DNA from: JAVDCA01 sp035293985
Lineage (GTDB): Bacteria > Pseudomonadota > Alphaproteobacteria > Rhizobiales > Xanthobacteraceae
Assembly (NCBI GenBank): GCA_035293985.1
Contig: DATGLS010000052.1
Coordinates: 558,001-622,000 of the forward strand
Length of the DNA: 64,000 nt
Direction of reading: 5' to 3'
This document shows, one piece after another, positions 48,322 through 57,989 of the stretch (positions within the stretch are counted from its first letter, which is position 1; every line of letters starts with the position of its first letter). A program made the translations under genes and the position numbers. The notes beneath the pieces are model-generated. The model saw nothing but the letters and a program-made list of their open reading frames with translations, was not told where the DNA came from and did no database searches.

Positions 48322-49728
48322 TCAGTGCGCCTTCACCATCGAGGGTGGCCCGCTCGGTCCAGGGCTCGCGCCAGGGTCGCCCTTGGCGACCGCCGGCTGC
48401 TCGCGCCCGACCATGGCGACCAGGAGGTTGCCGTCGAGCAGGCGCTTGGCGACGCGCTTGGCGTCGGCCGGCGTGACCGCGTCGATCAGGCCATTGCGCT
48501 TGTCGATGTAGTCGATGCCGAGATCCTCGACCTGCATCAGCACGAGCTGCGCGGCGATCTTGCTGGAGGTGTCGAAGCGCAGCGGGAACGAGCCCTTGAG
48601 ATAGGATTTCGCCTTGGCGAGCTCCTCCTCGGTCGGGCCGCTCTCGGCGAGACGGTGGATTTCCTTCGTCGTCAGGGCGAGCGTCTCGTCGGCGGCCTCG
48701 CCGCGCGTCGCGGTCGACGTCATGAACAGCGAGGTGTGATCGAGCGGGGCCAGCGCCGAGTAGATCGAGTAGACGAGCCCGCGCTTCTCGCGCACCTCCT
48801 TGTAGAGGCGCGACGAAAGCGAGCCGCCGCCGAGGATGTGGTTGACCAGGAAGGCGGCCATGAAGTCGGGATCCTTGCGCGGGATGCCGGCGCCGCCGAG
48901 CAGCAGCACCGACTGCGGCACGTCGAGATCGACCTTGATGACGCGCCCGAGGCCCTGCGGGGCCACATCCGGCACCGGTTTCAGGTTTGCGTGCGCCGGC
49001 AGCGCGCCGAAGACCTTGTCGACGAGCGCGCCGGCGCTCGCCGCATCGATGTTGCCGACGATGCCGACCTTGAGGTTGTCGCGGGCGAACACGTTCTTCA
49101 TGTAGGCGCGCATGTCGTCGGCGGTGATGCGCTTGACGCTGTCGGGCGTGCCGCGCAGCGGGTGGGCGTAAGGCTGGCCCGCGAACGCGGTCGCCCACCA
49201 GTTGTCGCTCGCGATGTCGTTCGGGCTCGTGCTCTCGCGGCGTAGGATCGCGTAGGTCTCGCCGCGGATGCGCTCGAGATCGGCCGGGTCGAGGCGTGGT
49301 GCGTTGATCGACGTGCGCATCAGCTCGAAAGCCGTGTCCTTGTTCTCGACCAGGGTGCGCAGCTGCCCGGAGAAATAGTCGCGCGTCGCCGAGAAGCTGA
49401 GCTCGATCGCCTTCGCCTCCAGCGCCTCGTGGAAGGCGGCCGACGGCAGGTTGCCCGATCCCTCGTCGATCGTCCCGGCGACGAGGCTGGCCACGCCCGG
49501 CTTGTCGGCTGGATCCTGGGTAGTGCCGCCGATGAAGGCGAAATCCATGGCAATCAGCGGCACGGTCGGCTCCTGGACGAGCCAGAACTCGATGCCGCCC
49601 GGGCTCACCACGCGATCGATCTTGGTCGCCCAGGCGGGCGCCGCGGCGGCGAGCAGGAGGGCGGCGCCGGCGGCAGCGCGGGCGGCGAACCGCGGCAGCG
49701 TGGGCATCGTAAGCTTCATGGCGAACAT
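48322..49728 (-). CDS. M16-family peptidase-like subunit lacking the zinc motif
   Basis: The 468-residue protein has a signal peptide (about 1-32, ending APAWA) and both halves of the M16 fold (e.g. GVASLVAGTIDEGSG, DNLKVGIVGNIDAA, HILGGGSLSSRLYKEVREKRG). The position of HxxEH carries no such motif, so it cannot bind zinc. It likely pairs with the active subunit upstream, as in mitochondrial processing peptidase. The ATG overlaps the stop of that gene (TGATG at 49730-49726). The tail is Gly/Pro-rich. Confidence 0.9.
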   Translation of the reverse strand: MFAMKLTMPTLPRFAARAAAGAALLLAAAAPAWATKIDRVVSPGGIEFWLVQEPTVPLIAMDFAFIGGTTQDPADKPGVASLVAGTIDEGSGNLPSAAFHEALEAKAIELSFSATRDYFSGQLRTLVENKDTAFELMRTSINAPRLDPADLERIRGETYAILRRESTSPNDIASDNWWATAFAGQPYAHPLRGTPDSVKRITADDMRAYMKNVFARDNLKVGIVGNIDAASAGALVDKVFGALPAHANLKPVPDVAPQGLGRVIKVDLDVPQSVLLLGGAGIPRKDPDFMAAFLVNHILGGGSLSSRLYKEVREKRGLVYSIYSALAPLDHTSLFMTSTATRGEAADETLALTTKEIHRLAESGPTEEELAKAKSYLKGSFPLRFDTSSKIAAQLVLMQVEDLGIDYIDKRNGLIDAVTPADAKRVAKRLLDGNLLVAMVGREQPAVAKGDPGASPGPSGPPSMVKAH

Positions 49729-51119
49729 CACGAGTGTTTCTCCTGCGGAAGTTCCTTGACCAGGTAGCCGGTGACGGAGCGGCGGGCGTCGAGCCAGGTG
49801 CGGGCGGCGGCACGCACCTGCTCGGCGGTGACCGAGCGGATGAGGTCGGGCCAGGCCTGCACGTCCTTGACGGTGAGGCCGGTGCACAACGCGGTGCCGT
49901 ACCAGCGCGCGAGCGCCGCCTGGTTGTCCTGCGCATAGACCGCCTGCGCGATCATGTGGGTCTTGGCGCGCTCGAGCTCGTCGGTGCCGACCCCGTTCTT
50001 GATCAGCTCGGCGATGACGTCGTTGATCGCCGCCTCGATCGCCGGAAAGGCGACGCCGGGCTGCGGCATCGCGAACACGCCGAGCGCCGAGTCGTCGAGC
50101 GCCGAACCCTGATAGAAGCCGCCCGCATTCACGGCGAGATGCGCATCGATGACGAGGGCGCGGTAAAGCCGCGAGGTCAAGCCGCTGCCGAGCACGTGGG
50201 CTAGCACCTCGAGCGCGGCGGCGTCCTTCCTCGATTTCGCATAGGAAGGCACGAGGTAGCTGCGCTGCAGGCTCGGCTGGGCGACGCGCGGATCGGCGAG
50301 CATCACGGTACGCGGCCCGGCCGGTTGCGGCTCCTGCGGCCGCGACCGCGGCGGCGGCTCGGCGACACGTGGCACCTTGGCGTAGGTCTTCTCCGCCAGC
50401 GCCTTGACCTCGTCGGCCGTGACGTCGCCGGCGATCACCACCACCGCGTTATTCGGCGTGTAGAAGCGGTGATAGAACGCGAGCGCGTCGGCGCGCGTGA
50501 GCGCCTCGATTTCGTGGTGCCAGCCGATCACCGGCCGGCCGTAGGGGTTATTGACATAGAGCGCCGCGTTGATCTGCGCGCCGAGCCGCGCCTCGGGGCT
50601 GTTGGCCATGCGCATGTTGTATTCCTCGAGCACCACCTTGAGCTCGGGAATGACGTTCGCGTCGCTCAGCACGAGCCCGGTCATGCGGTCGGCCTCGAAC
50701 GCCATCATCTGCCCGAGGTGCTCGCGCGCGATGCGCTGGAAGAAGGCGGTGAAGTCGGCGGTCGTGAAGGCATTCTCCTGTCCGCCGAGCGCCGCGACCG
50801 TCTGCGAGAACTTGCCCTCCGGGTTCTTCGCCGTGCCCTTGAACATCAGGTGCTCGAGGAAATGGGCGAGCCCCGAGCGGCCCGGCGTCTCGTCGGCGGA
50901 GCCGACCTTGTACCAGACCATATGGGTCACGACCGGCGTGCGATGGTCGGGGATGACGACGACCTCGAGCCCGTTGGCGAGCGTGAAATCGGCGACTTCC
51001 GGGCCGCCGACGGCGTCGGCCCAAGCGCACGCAGCCGACGAGGCGAGCGGCGCGAGCCACAGCAGCGCCGCGAGGAGAAGAGCCGACCGCCGGGTCAGCG
51101 TGGATTTCGTCGTCATCAT
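49728..51119 (-). CDS. M16-family zinc metallopeptidase, catalytic subunit
   Basis: The 463-residue periplasmic protein has a signal peptide (about 1-35, ending AWA) and the inverted zinc motif HFLEH (His86, Glu89, His90), with the downstream Glu in VVLEEYNMR. The second half shows LAHVLGSGLTSRLYRALV. It probably degrades small peptides in the periplasm together with the inactive partner encoded directly downstream. The two overlap and are translated together. The first of two adjacent ATGs is used. Confidence 0.92.
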   Translation of the reverse strand: MMTTKSTLTRRSALLLAALLWLAPLASSAACAWADAVGGPEVADFTLANGLEVVVIPDHRTPVVTHMVWYKVGSADETPGRSGLAHFLEHLMFKGTAKNPEGKFSQTVAALGGQENAFTTADFTAFFQRIAREHLGQMMAFEADRMTGLVLSDANVIPELKVVLEEYNMRMANSPEARLGAQINAALYVNNPYGRPVIGWHHEIEALTRADALAFYHRFYTPNNAVVVIAGDVTADEVKALAEKTYAKVPRVAEPPPRSRPQEPQPAGPRTVMLADPRVAQPSLQRSYLVPSYAKSRKDAAALEVLAHVLGSGLTSRLYRALVIDAHLAVNAGGFYQGSALDDSALGVFAMPQPGVAFPAIEAAINDVIAELIKNGVGTDELERAKTHMIAQAVYAQDNQAALARWYGTALCTGLTVKDVQAWPDLIRSVTAEQVRAAARTWLDARRSVTGYLVKELPQEKHS

Positions 51120-51337
51120 CAGTGGTCCGTTCGTAGCCCGGTGGTGGTCGAGGGTATGGCGCGGTTGGACCGTGTTCCGTCCTTGCGGAATCGGAACATG
51201 ATCCGACTTTCCATCATCGCCGAACCGGCGTCCACCCTGCACCGGATGCGGGGCAGGCTCTCGCCGGAATATGCGCCAAGCTCCCGCGCGGCGCGAATGG
51301 CGCCCAGCGCGGAAGCATCAAGCTCGCGCGCTCGCGC

Positions 51338-52060
51338 TCAATGGTCGCCCTGGTCGGCGCCCTGCGTGACGCGCTCTTCCTGCGTCATCGCCTTGGGCTG
51401 GTTCGAGCTCGCGTGCACGCCATAGGGCTGCGCCGGCGACGGCGAACGATAGCCGGAAGGCGGATCGGTCAGGCTCGCGCGCGGCGGCTCGGCCTCGAAC
51501 GTGGTGGTTTCGTCCTTGTTATTGCCGGTGAAGAAGTCCTTCATGCTGCCGAACAGGCCGGCCGTGTAGCCGAGCTCGGAAGGCTTGTACTGGCGCTGGT
51601 TGTCCTCGACCTGGTCGCCGCTCCGACGCATGGCCTGATCCTTGGCGCTCCTTGCGCCGTTGCGCAGCTCGTTGGGGCTGAGCTGGCGGCCGAGATCGTC
51701 CCACGAAAAGGTCTTGGCCTCGCGCTTGCGCTTGGCGGCGGCCTCGCGGCGGCGTTTCTCGTCCTGATCCACGGGCCATTGCGGATTGTTCTTGACCGCA
51801 TCGGTTTGCGGCGGCGGCAGGTCGCGCGTCGGGGGCACGACGAGCGGCGGCCGCTCCTGGTAGTTGATGCCGTTGTTCTCCTCGCCGTTCCGCAGCCCGA
51901 AGCCGCGCAGCATGCTCTTGAAGAACTTGGTGTCGGGCAGCTCGTCGTCATCGTCCTGGGCGAGCGCGTGACCGATGCCGCCGGCAATGAGCAACAGGGC
52001 CGCGACCGAGGTCGCGACCAGGCGGCGGCGCAAGCCGTTTCGGATCTGCGAATGACTCAT
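51338..52060 (-). CDS. Exported protein of unknown function, lspA-M16 operon region
   Basis: The 240-residue protein has a long signal peptide (about 1-35, ending GHALAQ) and an Asp/Glu-rich start DDDDELPDTKFFKSMLRGFG. A Pro-rich segment RPPLVVPPTRDLPPP and a Lys/Arg/Glu-rich helix KRRREAAAKRKREAKTFSWD follow, then YTAGLFGSMKDFFTGNN. No enzymatic motif. In related genomes a protein of this kind sits between lspA and the M16 peptidases; I do not know its role. It is probably periplasmic. Confidence 0.7.
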   Translation of the reverse strand: MSHSQIRNGLRRRLVATSVAALLLIAGGIGHALAQDDDDELPDTKFFKSMLRGFGLRNGEENNGINYQERPPLVVPPTRDLPPPQTDAVKNNPQWPVDQDEKRRREAAAKRKREAKTFSWDDLGRQLSPNELRNGARSAKDQAMRRSGDQVEDNQRQYKPSELGYTAGLFGSMKDFFTGNNKDETTTFEAEPPRASLTDPPSGYRSPSPAQPYGVHASSNQPKAMTQEERVTQGADQGDH

Positions 52061-52105
52061 GGCGTTCCCCGTTTCGCCAAAGCGCGTCGTGGCGCACTCA
52101 ATTTG

Positions 52106-52154
52106 GCGCATATCCTTTTCGTCGGACCGGCAACCACTTCGCCGGGATATGCGC
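52106..52154. repeat. Rhizobiales-type intergenic palindrome
   Basis: Perfect 10-base arms GCGCATATCC (52106-52115) and GGATATGCGC (52145-52154) enclose TTTTCG...CCACTTCGCC. It is like the well-known ATCCTTTTCGG...CACTTTTCCGG repeats of this order. A degraded copy is at 2384-2442. Confidence 0.75.
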
Positions 52155-52180
52155 TAGCGGCCCCATCACGGGCATCTATA

Positions 52181-52729
52181 TCACGGATCGGGGCGCTTTT
52201 GCGGCGCCTTTCCCAATGTCCCAGCAAGGGTCGATTCGTAAAGGAGCCCAATCACGCCGGCGACAATGGCAGCATCCGCAAGGTTAAAAACGTACCAATT
52301 GAAGGTCCAGGTCGCTGTCGTGATGTGGAACAGCACGAAATCCGCGACCGCCCCGTAGACGGCCCGGTCGATGGCATTGCCGATGGCGCCGCCGATGATC
52401 AGCCCGAGGGCGAGCGCCGTGAGGCGCGATGGCGCACGCGACAGCCACATCCACAGCAGGACCACCGCGATCAATTTGACCGCCAGCAGCGCCCACTGGC
52501 CGAGCGGGCCGACCTGAGGAAACAGGCCGTAGCTGATCCCCGGATTCCACACCAGCACGAGATCGATGAACGGCCCGAGGCGCACCGGGCCGTGGGCCGC
52601 GACATAGGCCGCGAGGTCGAAGCCGCGCACCAGCCAGATCTTGAGCGCCTGGTCGGCCGCTGCCGTCAGCGCGGCGACTACCACGCCGAAGGCAGTCAAC
52701 CGCCCATAGAGGTATTCTGATACGGTCAT
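52181..52729 (-). CDS. lspA: Lipoprotein signal peptidase (signal peptidase II)
   Basis: The 182-residue membrane protein has four hydrophobic helices and the family boxes: ADQALKIWLV, WNPGISYGLF (about 61-70), GGAIGNAIDRAVYGAVADF with catalytic Asp121, and FNLADAAI with Asp152. It cleaves prolipoproteins in the inner membrane. Its ATG directly adjoins the ileS stop codon, so both are co-transcribed, the normal ileS-lspA order. Confidence 0.97.
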   Translation of the reverse strand: MTVSEYLYGRLTAFGVVVAALTAAADQALKIWLVRGFDLAAYVAAHGPVRLGPFIDLVLVWNPGISYGLFPQVGPLGQWALLAVKLIAVVLLWMWLSRAPSRLTALALGLIIGGAIGNAIDRAVYGAVADFVLFHITTATWTFNWYVFNLADAAIVAGVIGLLYESTLAGTLGKAPQKRPDP

Positions 52730-55700
52730 TTACTCGGCCGCCCGGCGCAGTGCGTCCCATTCCCGCAGCGCCTGCGCGTCGCGGGGGGTGACGTCGGGAT
52801 ATTCCGGGTCAGTGCCGACCAAAGGCGAGAGCTTGCGGGAGCGCGCGCACTTGCGCCCCTCGGCGGGCCGAAACTCGACCGCGACGCCGGCGACGTCGCC
52901 GAGGCGGAAGGCATCCGCCGGCCCCTCGCCCCGTACCACCGTGATGCCGGACGTGATCGCGACCTCAGCCATGTCGACGCCGTCGAGGGCCGCGAGCAGT
53001 GCCGGATCCGAGATGTAGATGACCGGGCCGGCCTCGAGCGACGAGCCGATCTTCTTGTCGGCGCGCGCGAGCTCGAGCGCGCCGGTGACGACACGCCGCA
53101 CCTCACGCACCTTATGCCATTTCCCCGCCAGCGCGCCGTCCCGCCAGGCCGCCGGCACCGGCTGGAACTGCTCCAAATGCACCGAGCTGTGCGCCGAGCC
53201 CTGCGGGTCGGGGTAGCGCGCGAGCCACGCTTCCTCGGCGGTGAACGGCAGGATCGGCGCGAGCCAGCACACGGTCGTGCGGAAGATGTGCTCGAGCGCG
53301 GTCAGCGCGGCCTTGCGCGTCGTCGACGAGATCGGATCGCAGTAGAGCACGTCGCGGCGCACGTCGACATAGAAGGCGGAGATGTCGACCGTCATGAACT
53401 GGTTGAGCGCCGCGATGATGCGCTTGTAGTCGAAGTTCGCGTAGGCCTGGCGCACCAGCGCGTCGACCTCGGCGAGACGATCCAGCATTAGTCGCTCGAG
53501 CTCCGGCATGTCCGCATGCGCGACGCTGTCCGCCGGCTCGAAATAGGCGAGGCTGCCGAGCATCCAACGCAGCGTGTTGCGCAGCTTGCGATAGGTCTCG
53601 ACCGTCGTCTTGAGGATCTCCGGACCGATGCGCAGGTCGTCGGCATAGTCGGAGGCGCATACCCATAGCCGCAGAATATCGGCGCCCGACTGCTTCATCA
53701 CATCCTGTGGCGCCACCACGTTGCCTTCCGACTTCGCCATCTTGCGCCCGTTCTCGTCGAGCACGAAGCCATGCGTGAGCACAACGTCGAACGGCGCGAC
53801 GCCGCGGGTGCCGCAGGATTCCAGCAACGAGGAATGAAACCAGCCGCGGTGCTGGTCCGAACCCTCCAAATACATCACCGTATCGGGCCCCCCGTCCTTC
53901 TTGCGGCGGATGCCGGCGAGGCCGGGAAAATGCACCGGGTCTTCCAGCACGAAGGCGTGCGTCGAGCCGGAGTCGAACCAGACGTCGAGAATGTCATCAA
54001 CTTTCTGCCACGGCTCGTTGGCAAGCTCGCCGAGAAAGCGCTCGCGCGCCCCCGCCGCATACCAGGCGTCGGCACCCTCCTGCTCGAAGGCGTCGGTGAT
54101 GCGCTTGTCGACGCGCGCATCCTCGAGGATCTCGACCGAGCCGTCGCCCTTCTCGCGCACGAAGACCGCGATCGGCACGCCCCAGGCGCGCTGGCGCGAC
54201 ACCACCCAGTCGGGCTTGCTCTCGATCATGCCGGTGATGCGGTTCTGCCCCGCCGCCGGCACCCAGCGCGTCGCCTTGATCGCCGTGAAAGCGCGCTCGC
54301 GCAGCGTGTCAGGCATAGCCGTTCGAAGAACGGCGTCGCTTCGCCCGCCTTTGGCGACAGCGTCATCGACGATCGGCTTGTCCATCGCAATGAACCACTG
54401 CGGCGTGTTGCGGAAGATCACCGGCTTCTTGGAGCGCCATGAATGCGGATACTGGTGCTTGAGGCGGCCGCGCGCGATCAGCATGCCGGCATCGACCAGC
54501 GCCTTGATCACCGCCTCGTTGGCGTCGCCCTTCGCGCCCTTGTCGGTGATGACGCGCTTGCCTGCGAAGCCCGGCGCCTGGTCGGTGAAGAAGCCATCGC
54601 CGTCGACCGTATACGGGATCGCCGTGTTGATGCCGTGCGCAGTAAGCTCGCGCCCATTCGCCATCCAGATGTCGAAGTCCTCGCGGCCATGCCCGGGCGC
54701 CGTATGCACGAAGCCAGTTCCGGCATCGGCGGTGACGTGATCGCCCGCGAGCAGCGGCACGGTGAACCCATATCCGTTGATGACGTTGCGCAATGGATGA
54801 TCACATTCCAGCGCGGCCAAATCGTCCGCCGTGAGACTGGCTTTCCGTTCGTACGCAAGAACGCGAGCCTGCTTCATGACGTCGAGCGCAAGTGGATCGG
54901 CGAGCAAGAGATAATCGCCCACTTTCGCCCAATTGTCCGACGGCGCGTCTTTGATCAGGTAGATCCCATAGGAGACCTTCGGGTTAAAGCTGATCGCGCG
55001 ATTGCCTGGGATGGTCCACGGCGTGGTGGTCCAGATTACGACTGCCAGGTTGCCCGGCAACATCGGCCGCACAACGGGCTTTCCATCTTTCGTCTCGGGT
55101 CGGAAGCCCTTTACCGGAAACTTCACCCAGACCGTATCCGAGACGTAATCCTCGTACTCGATCTCGGCTTCAGCGAGCGCGGTCTTCTCCACCACCGACC
55201 ACATCACCGGCTTCGAGCCGCGGTAGAGCGTGCCGTTCTGCGCGAACTTCATCAGCTCGCGGGCGATCTGCGCCTCGGCAAAGTAGTCCATCGTCGAATA
55301 GGGATGCGCCCAGTCGCCCTCGACGCCGAGCCGCTTGAACTCGCCACGCTGCACGTCGATCCAATGGCTCGCAAAAGCGCGGCATTCCCTGCGGAACGCG
55401 ACCAGCGCGGCTGGGTCGGAGAGATCAGGCTTGGGCTTGCCCCTCGAGCGGTAGTTCTCTTCCTCGATCTTCCATTCGATCGGCAGGCCGTGGCAGTCCC
55501 AACCCGGCACGTAGTTCGAGTCGAAGCCCATCATCTGCTGCGACCGGGTCACCACGTCCTTGAGGATCTTGTTGAGCGCGTGGCCGATATGGATGTTGCC
55601 GTTGGCATAGGGCGGCCCGTCGTGCAGGACGAATTTCGGCCGGCCCTTGGCATCCGCGCGCAGACGCGCATAGAGGCCGAGCTTCTCCCAGCGCGCGAGG

Positions 55701-55795
55701 ATCTCGGGCTCCTTCTGCGGCAGCCCGGCGCGCATGGGAAAATCGGTCTTGGGCAGGAACAGAGTCTGGCTGTAGTCGCGTTCGGCGTCGGTCAT
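52730..55795 (-). CDS. ileS: Isoleucyl-tRNA synthetase
   Basis: The 1021-residue class I synthetase has the HIGH signature (GNIHIGHALNKIL, about 68-80), a long CP1 editing domain with TTPWTIPGNRA, and VLTHGFVLDENGRKMAKSEGNV, where the KMSKS loop reads KMAKS. The C-terminal anticodon-binding part lacks an obvious zinc-finger Cys cluster, which places it in the IleS1-like bacterial group. It charges tRNA-Ile. It heads the ileS-lspA operon. Confidence 0.97.
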   Translation of the reverse strand: MTDAERDYSQTLFLPKTDFPMRAGLPQKEPEILARWEKLGLYARLRADAKGRPKFVLHDGPPYANGNIHIGHALNKILKDVVTRSQQMMGFDSNYVPGWDCHGLPIEWKIEEENYRSRGKPKPDLSDPAALVAFRRECRAFASHWIDVQRGEFKRLGVEGDWAHPYSTMDYFAEAQIARELMKFAQNGTLYRGSKPVMWSVVEKTALAEAEIEYEDYVSDTVWVKFPVKGFRPETKDGKPVVRPMLPGNLAVVIWTTTPWTIPGNRAISFNPKVSYGIYLIKDAPSDNWAKVGDYLLLADPLALDVMKQARVLAYERKASLTADDLAALECDHPLRNVINGYGFTVPLLAGDHVTADAGTGFVHTAPGHGREDFDIWMANGRELTAHGINTAIPYTVDGDGFFTDQAPGFAGKRVITDKGAKGDANEAVIKALVDAGMLIARGRLKHQYPHSWRSKKPVIFRNTPQWFIAMDKPIVDDAVAKGGRSDAVLRTAMPDTLRERAFTAIKATRWVPAAGQNRITGMIESKPDWVVSRQRAWGVPIAVFVREKGDGSVEILEDARVDKRITDAFEQEGADAWYAAGARERFLGELANEPWQKVDDILDVWFDSGSTHAFVLEDPVHFPGLAGIRRKKDGGPDTVMYLEGSDQHRGWFHSSLLESCGTRGVAPFDVVLTHGFVLDENGRKMAKSEGNVVAPQDVMKQSGADILRLWVCASDYADDLRIGPEILKTTVETYRKLRNTLRWMLGSLAYFEPADSVAHADMPELERLMLDRLAEVDALVRQAYANFDYKRIIAALNQFMTVDISAFYVDVRRDVLYCDPISSTTRKAALTALEHIFRTTVCWLAPILPFTAEEAWLARYPDPQGSAHSSVHLEQFQPVPAAWRDGALAGKWHKVREVRRVVTGALELARADKKIGSSLEAGPVIYISDPALLAALDGVDMAEVAITSGITVVRGEGPADAFRLGDVAGVAVEFRPAEGRKCARSRKLSPLVGTDPEYPDVTPRDAQALREWDALRRAAE

Positions 55796-55981
55796 GACGG
55801 CGGTATCTCAGGCTTTGGGATGGCGTGAAAGGCTCGGCAGTCCCGGTCTTCCGCCGACCCCGAGGTCACGCGGAAGCCGGGCCTATAATTCGCCGCGCGA
55901 ACGACCCGATGACCGACGCATGTGGGGCAGACGCCATCATGGCGGGGGGTGTAGCAGACGAAGGCGGCCGCGGGAAGGCGC

Positions 55982-56536
55982 GTGAGGGCCACCGGGCAAA
56001 AGCGATGGTCCACCCTGGACGGGCGGGCCGGCTGTGCCATATTGCCAGATAATTTGGGCAAATGGCATGCGCAAACCGAGTTCAGGCCCCTCCGCAAGGC
56101 GGCCCATGCTCCCGGCCTCTCCGAGGAGGCACGCCACTATGCGCCCGATCCGACCGTAGTGACGGCAATCTCACCAGACGGCCTCCCCGGTGTTGCGGCG
56201 GTGCGCGCGACCCCGGCGGCGCTTGCTGATCTTGCGCGGCACGGTTACTCGGATGAGGAGATTTGGACCCTCGTCGTGCCGAAACGAACCCTGGCGCGGC
56301 GGGCTGCCGCCGATGAACCGCTGACGGTCGAGGAAACCGACAAGGCGCTGCGGCTGCAACGCATCGCCACCCTTGCCGATCGCGTGTTCGGCAGTCCCGC
56401 CAAGGCACATCGCTGGCTGCGCAAGCCGAAGCAGCTACTCGGCGGCCGGACGCCGGTCGAATTTCTCGCCAGCGAGTCGGGCGCGCGGCAGGTTGAAGAG
56501 ATGCTCTACCAGATCGAGCACGGCATGTTCGCCTGA
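55982..56536 (+). CDS. Xre/MbcA/ParS-type antitoxin (DUF2384) of a RES module
   Basis: The frame is 184 residues, but the N-terminus is uncertain: coding character begins about residue 30 (a TTG near 56058 is possible). The Xre-like part has ALADLARHGYSDEEIWTLVV and KRTLARRAA. The toxin-binding domain has ADRVFGSPAKAHRWLRKPKQ and LGGRTPVEFLASESGARQVE, ending EEMLYQIEHGMFA. It lies 9 bases upstream of the RES gene, the usual order, and should bind and block the toxin. Confidence 0.85.
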   Translation: MRATGQKRWSTLDGRAGCAILPDNLGKWHAQTEFRPLRKAAHAPGLSEEARHYAPDPTVVTAISPDGLPGVAAVRATPAALADLARHGYSDEEIWTLVVPKRTLARRAAADEPLTVEETDKALRLQRIATLADRVFGSPAKAHRWLRKPKQLLGGRTPVEFLASESGARQVEEMLYQIEHGMFA

Positions 56537-56545
56537 ACGGGCGCC

Positions 56546-57100
56546 ATGCGGCTCTGGCGCGTCTCCGATTTTGCCGATCTGACCGGCCAGGGTGGATTGC
56601 TCGCCGGCGCGCGCTGGCATTCGCGCGGCCGCCGGATCGTCTATCTCGCCGACCATCCCGCTGTGGCGCTCATCGAGCTGCTGGTCCATCTCGAGGTGGA
56701 CGCGGCCGAGCTTCCCGACACGTTTCAGTTGCTCGCCGTCGATGTGACCGAGGACATCGCATCGGAGACGGTTGGCGGCCTCGATCTGCCGATCGGGCGG
56801 CAGAAGGACCCAACTTTCACCCGCACCGTGGGAGATCGCTGGCTTGCAGAAGGCAGAACCGCATTGCTGCAGGTGCCGTCGGCCCTCCTCCCTGCAACGT
56901 TCAACTGGCTCTTGAATCCGGTCCATATCGATGCGGCCCGCATCAAGATCGCGGAGATCATCGAGACGCCGTTCGATTCGCGGCTGCTGCCGCCGGCTAA
57001 ACCGGCGGGAAAGCGTCGCCCGCGCGCGCGAGCGCGGCGCGGGCGAGGCCGCAATCCTCGTCCATCCGGCGGATCAGGTCGTCGACGGACGCGAAGGTGA
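56546..57100 (+). CDS. RES-family NAD-degrading toxin with a C-terminal run-on
   Basis: RES toxins deplete NAD+. The 184-residue frame has the family features: Arg4 in MRLWRVSD, GARWHSRGRRIVYLADHPAVAL (about 22-43), the segment DVTEDIA, then GDRWLAEGRTALLQVPSALLP. The native fold should end at FDSRLLPPA near 57000. The remaining 33 codons are Arg/Gly-rich and lie antisense within the end of ribF, so the original stop codon seems lost. It is co-transcribed with the antitoxin. The pair sits between ribF and ileS. Confidence 0.85.
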   Translation: MRLWRVSDFADLTGQGGLLAGARWHSRGRRIVYLADHPAVALIELLVHLEVDAAELPDTFQLLAVDVTEDIASETVGGLDLPIGRQKDPTFTRTVGDRWLAEGRTALLQVPSALLPATFNWLLNPVHIDAARIKIAEIIETPFDSRLLPPAKPAGKRRPRARARRGRGRNPRPSGGSGRRRTRR

Positions 57101-57989
57101 GCTCCGGCCGGATCCAGTGAATGAAGGCGACATCGAGGGTCTTGCCGTAGAGGTCGCGGTCGAAGTCGAACAGGAAAATCTCCAGCAGCACCACGCCGTT
57201 GTCGAACATCGGCCGGCGGCCGAAGCTCGCGACCCCGTCGTAGCGCTGGCCCTCGAGCCCGACGCGTACCGCGTAAATGCCGTGCTTGAGCCCGCAGGCG
57301 GGGTCGAGCCGCACGTTGGCGGTCGGAAAGCCGAGCTCGCGGCCGCGTTTGTCGCCATGCACGACCTCGCCGCTCACGAACCACGGGTAGCCGAGCAGCT
57401 CCGCCGCCGCCTCGACCTCGCCGGCCGCGAGCGCGTCGCGGATCTTGCCGGAGGAGATGCGCGTGCCGCCGTCGGCGAAGGGCGGGACGACGTCGACCGT
57501 GAAGCCGTGCGTACGGCCGGCGGCGGCGAGAAAATCAGGCGAGCCGGCGCGGCCCTTGCCGAAATGGAAGTCGAAGCCGACGACGACGCCGGCAAGCGAA
57601 AAGCGCTCGACCAGGATGCGCCGCACGAAGTCCTCGGCCGACAGGGCCGCCAGCGCGGCGTCGAAGCGCATCACGATCGCGCCGTCGAGGCCGGTGGTGG
57701 CGAGGAGGCGCAGCTTGGTGCGCTCATCGCTCAGGCGAAAAACCGGCTCGTCCGGCCGGAAGACGGCACGCGGGTGTGGCTCGAAGGTCAGCACCGCGGT
57801 CTTGCGGGTGAGCTCGCGGCCACGCGCCAGGGCGACATCGATCACCGCCCGGTGCCCGCGATGAACGCCCTCGAAATTGCCGATCGCGACGACGCTGCCG
57901 TCGAGCGCGTGATCCGCCGGCGCGCGTGCGCGCTCGAGGTCACCGTGGACGACGATGAAGGGTGGCCGTGCGGACGAACGGTCGGGCAT
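56997..57989 (-). CDS. ribF: Bifunctional riboflavin kinase / FAD synthetase
   Basis: RibF makes FMN and then FAD. The 330-residue protein has the N-terminal FMN adenylyltransferase domain (VAIGNFEGVHRGHRAVI, LTFEPHPRAVF, VVGFDFHFGKGRAG, SSGKIRDAL). The C-terminal kinase domain has VVHGDKRGRELGFPTANVR, GIYAVRV, and FDFDRDLYGKTLDVAF. The ATG at 57989 is used; a TTG at 58055 would add residues with no family likeness. Its 3' end overlaps the RES toxin frame antisense by 104 bases. Confidence 0.95.
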   Translation of the reverse strand: MPDRSSARPPFIVVHGDLERARAPADHALDGSVVAIGNFEGVHRGHRAVIDVALARGRELTRKTAVLTFEPHPRAVFRPDEPVFRLSDERTKLRLLATTGLDGAIVMRFDAALAALSAEDFVRRILVERFSLAGVVVGFDFHFGKGRAGSPDFLAAAGRTHGFTVDVVPPFADGGTRISSGKIRDALAAGEVEAAAELLGYPWFVSGEVVHGDKRGRELGFPTANVRLDPACGLKHGIYAVRVGLEGQRYDGVASFGRRPMFDNGVVLLEIFLFDFDRDLYGKTLDVAFIHWIRPELTFASVDDLIRRMDEDCGLARAALARAGDAFPPV

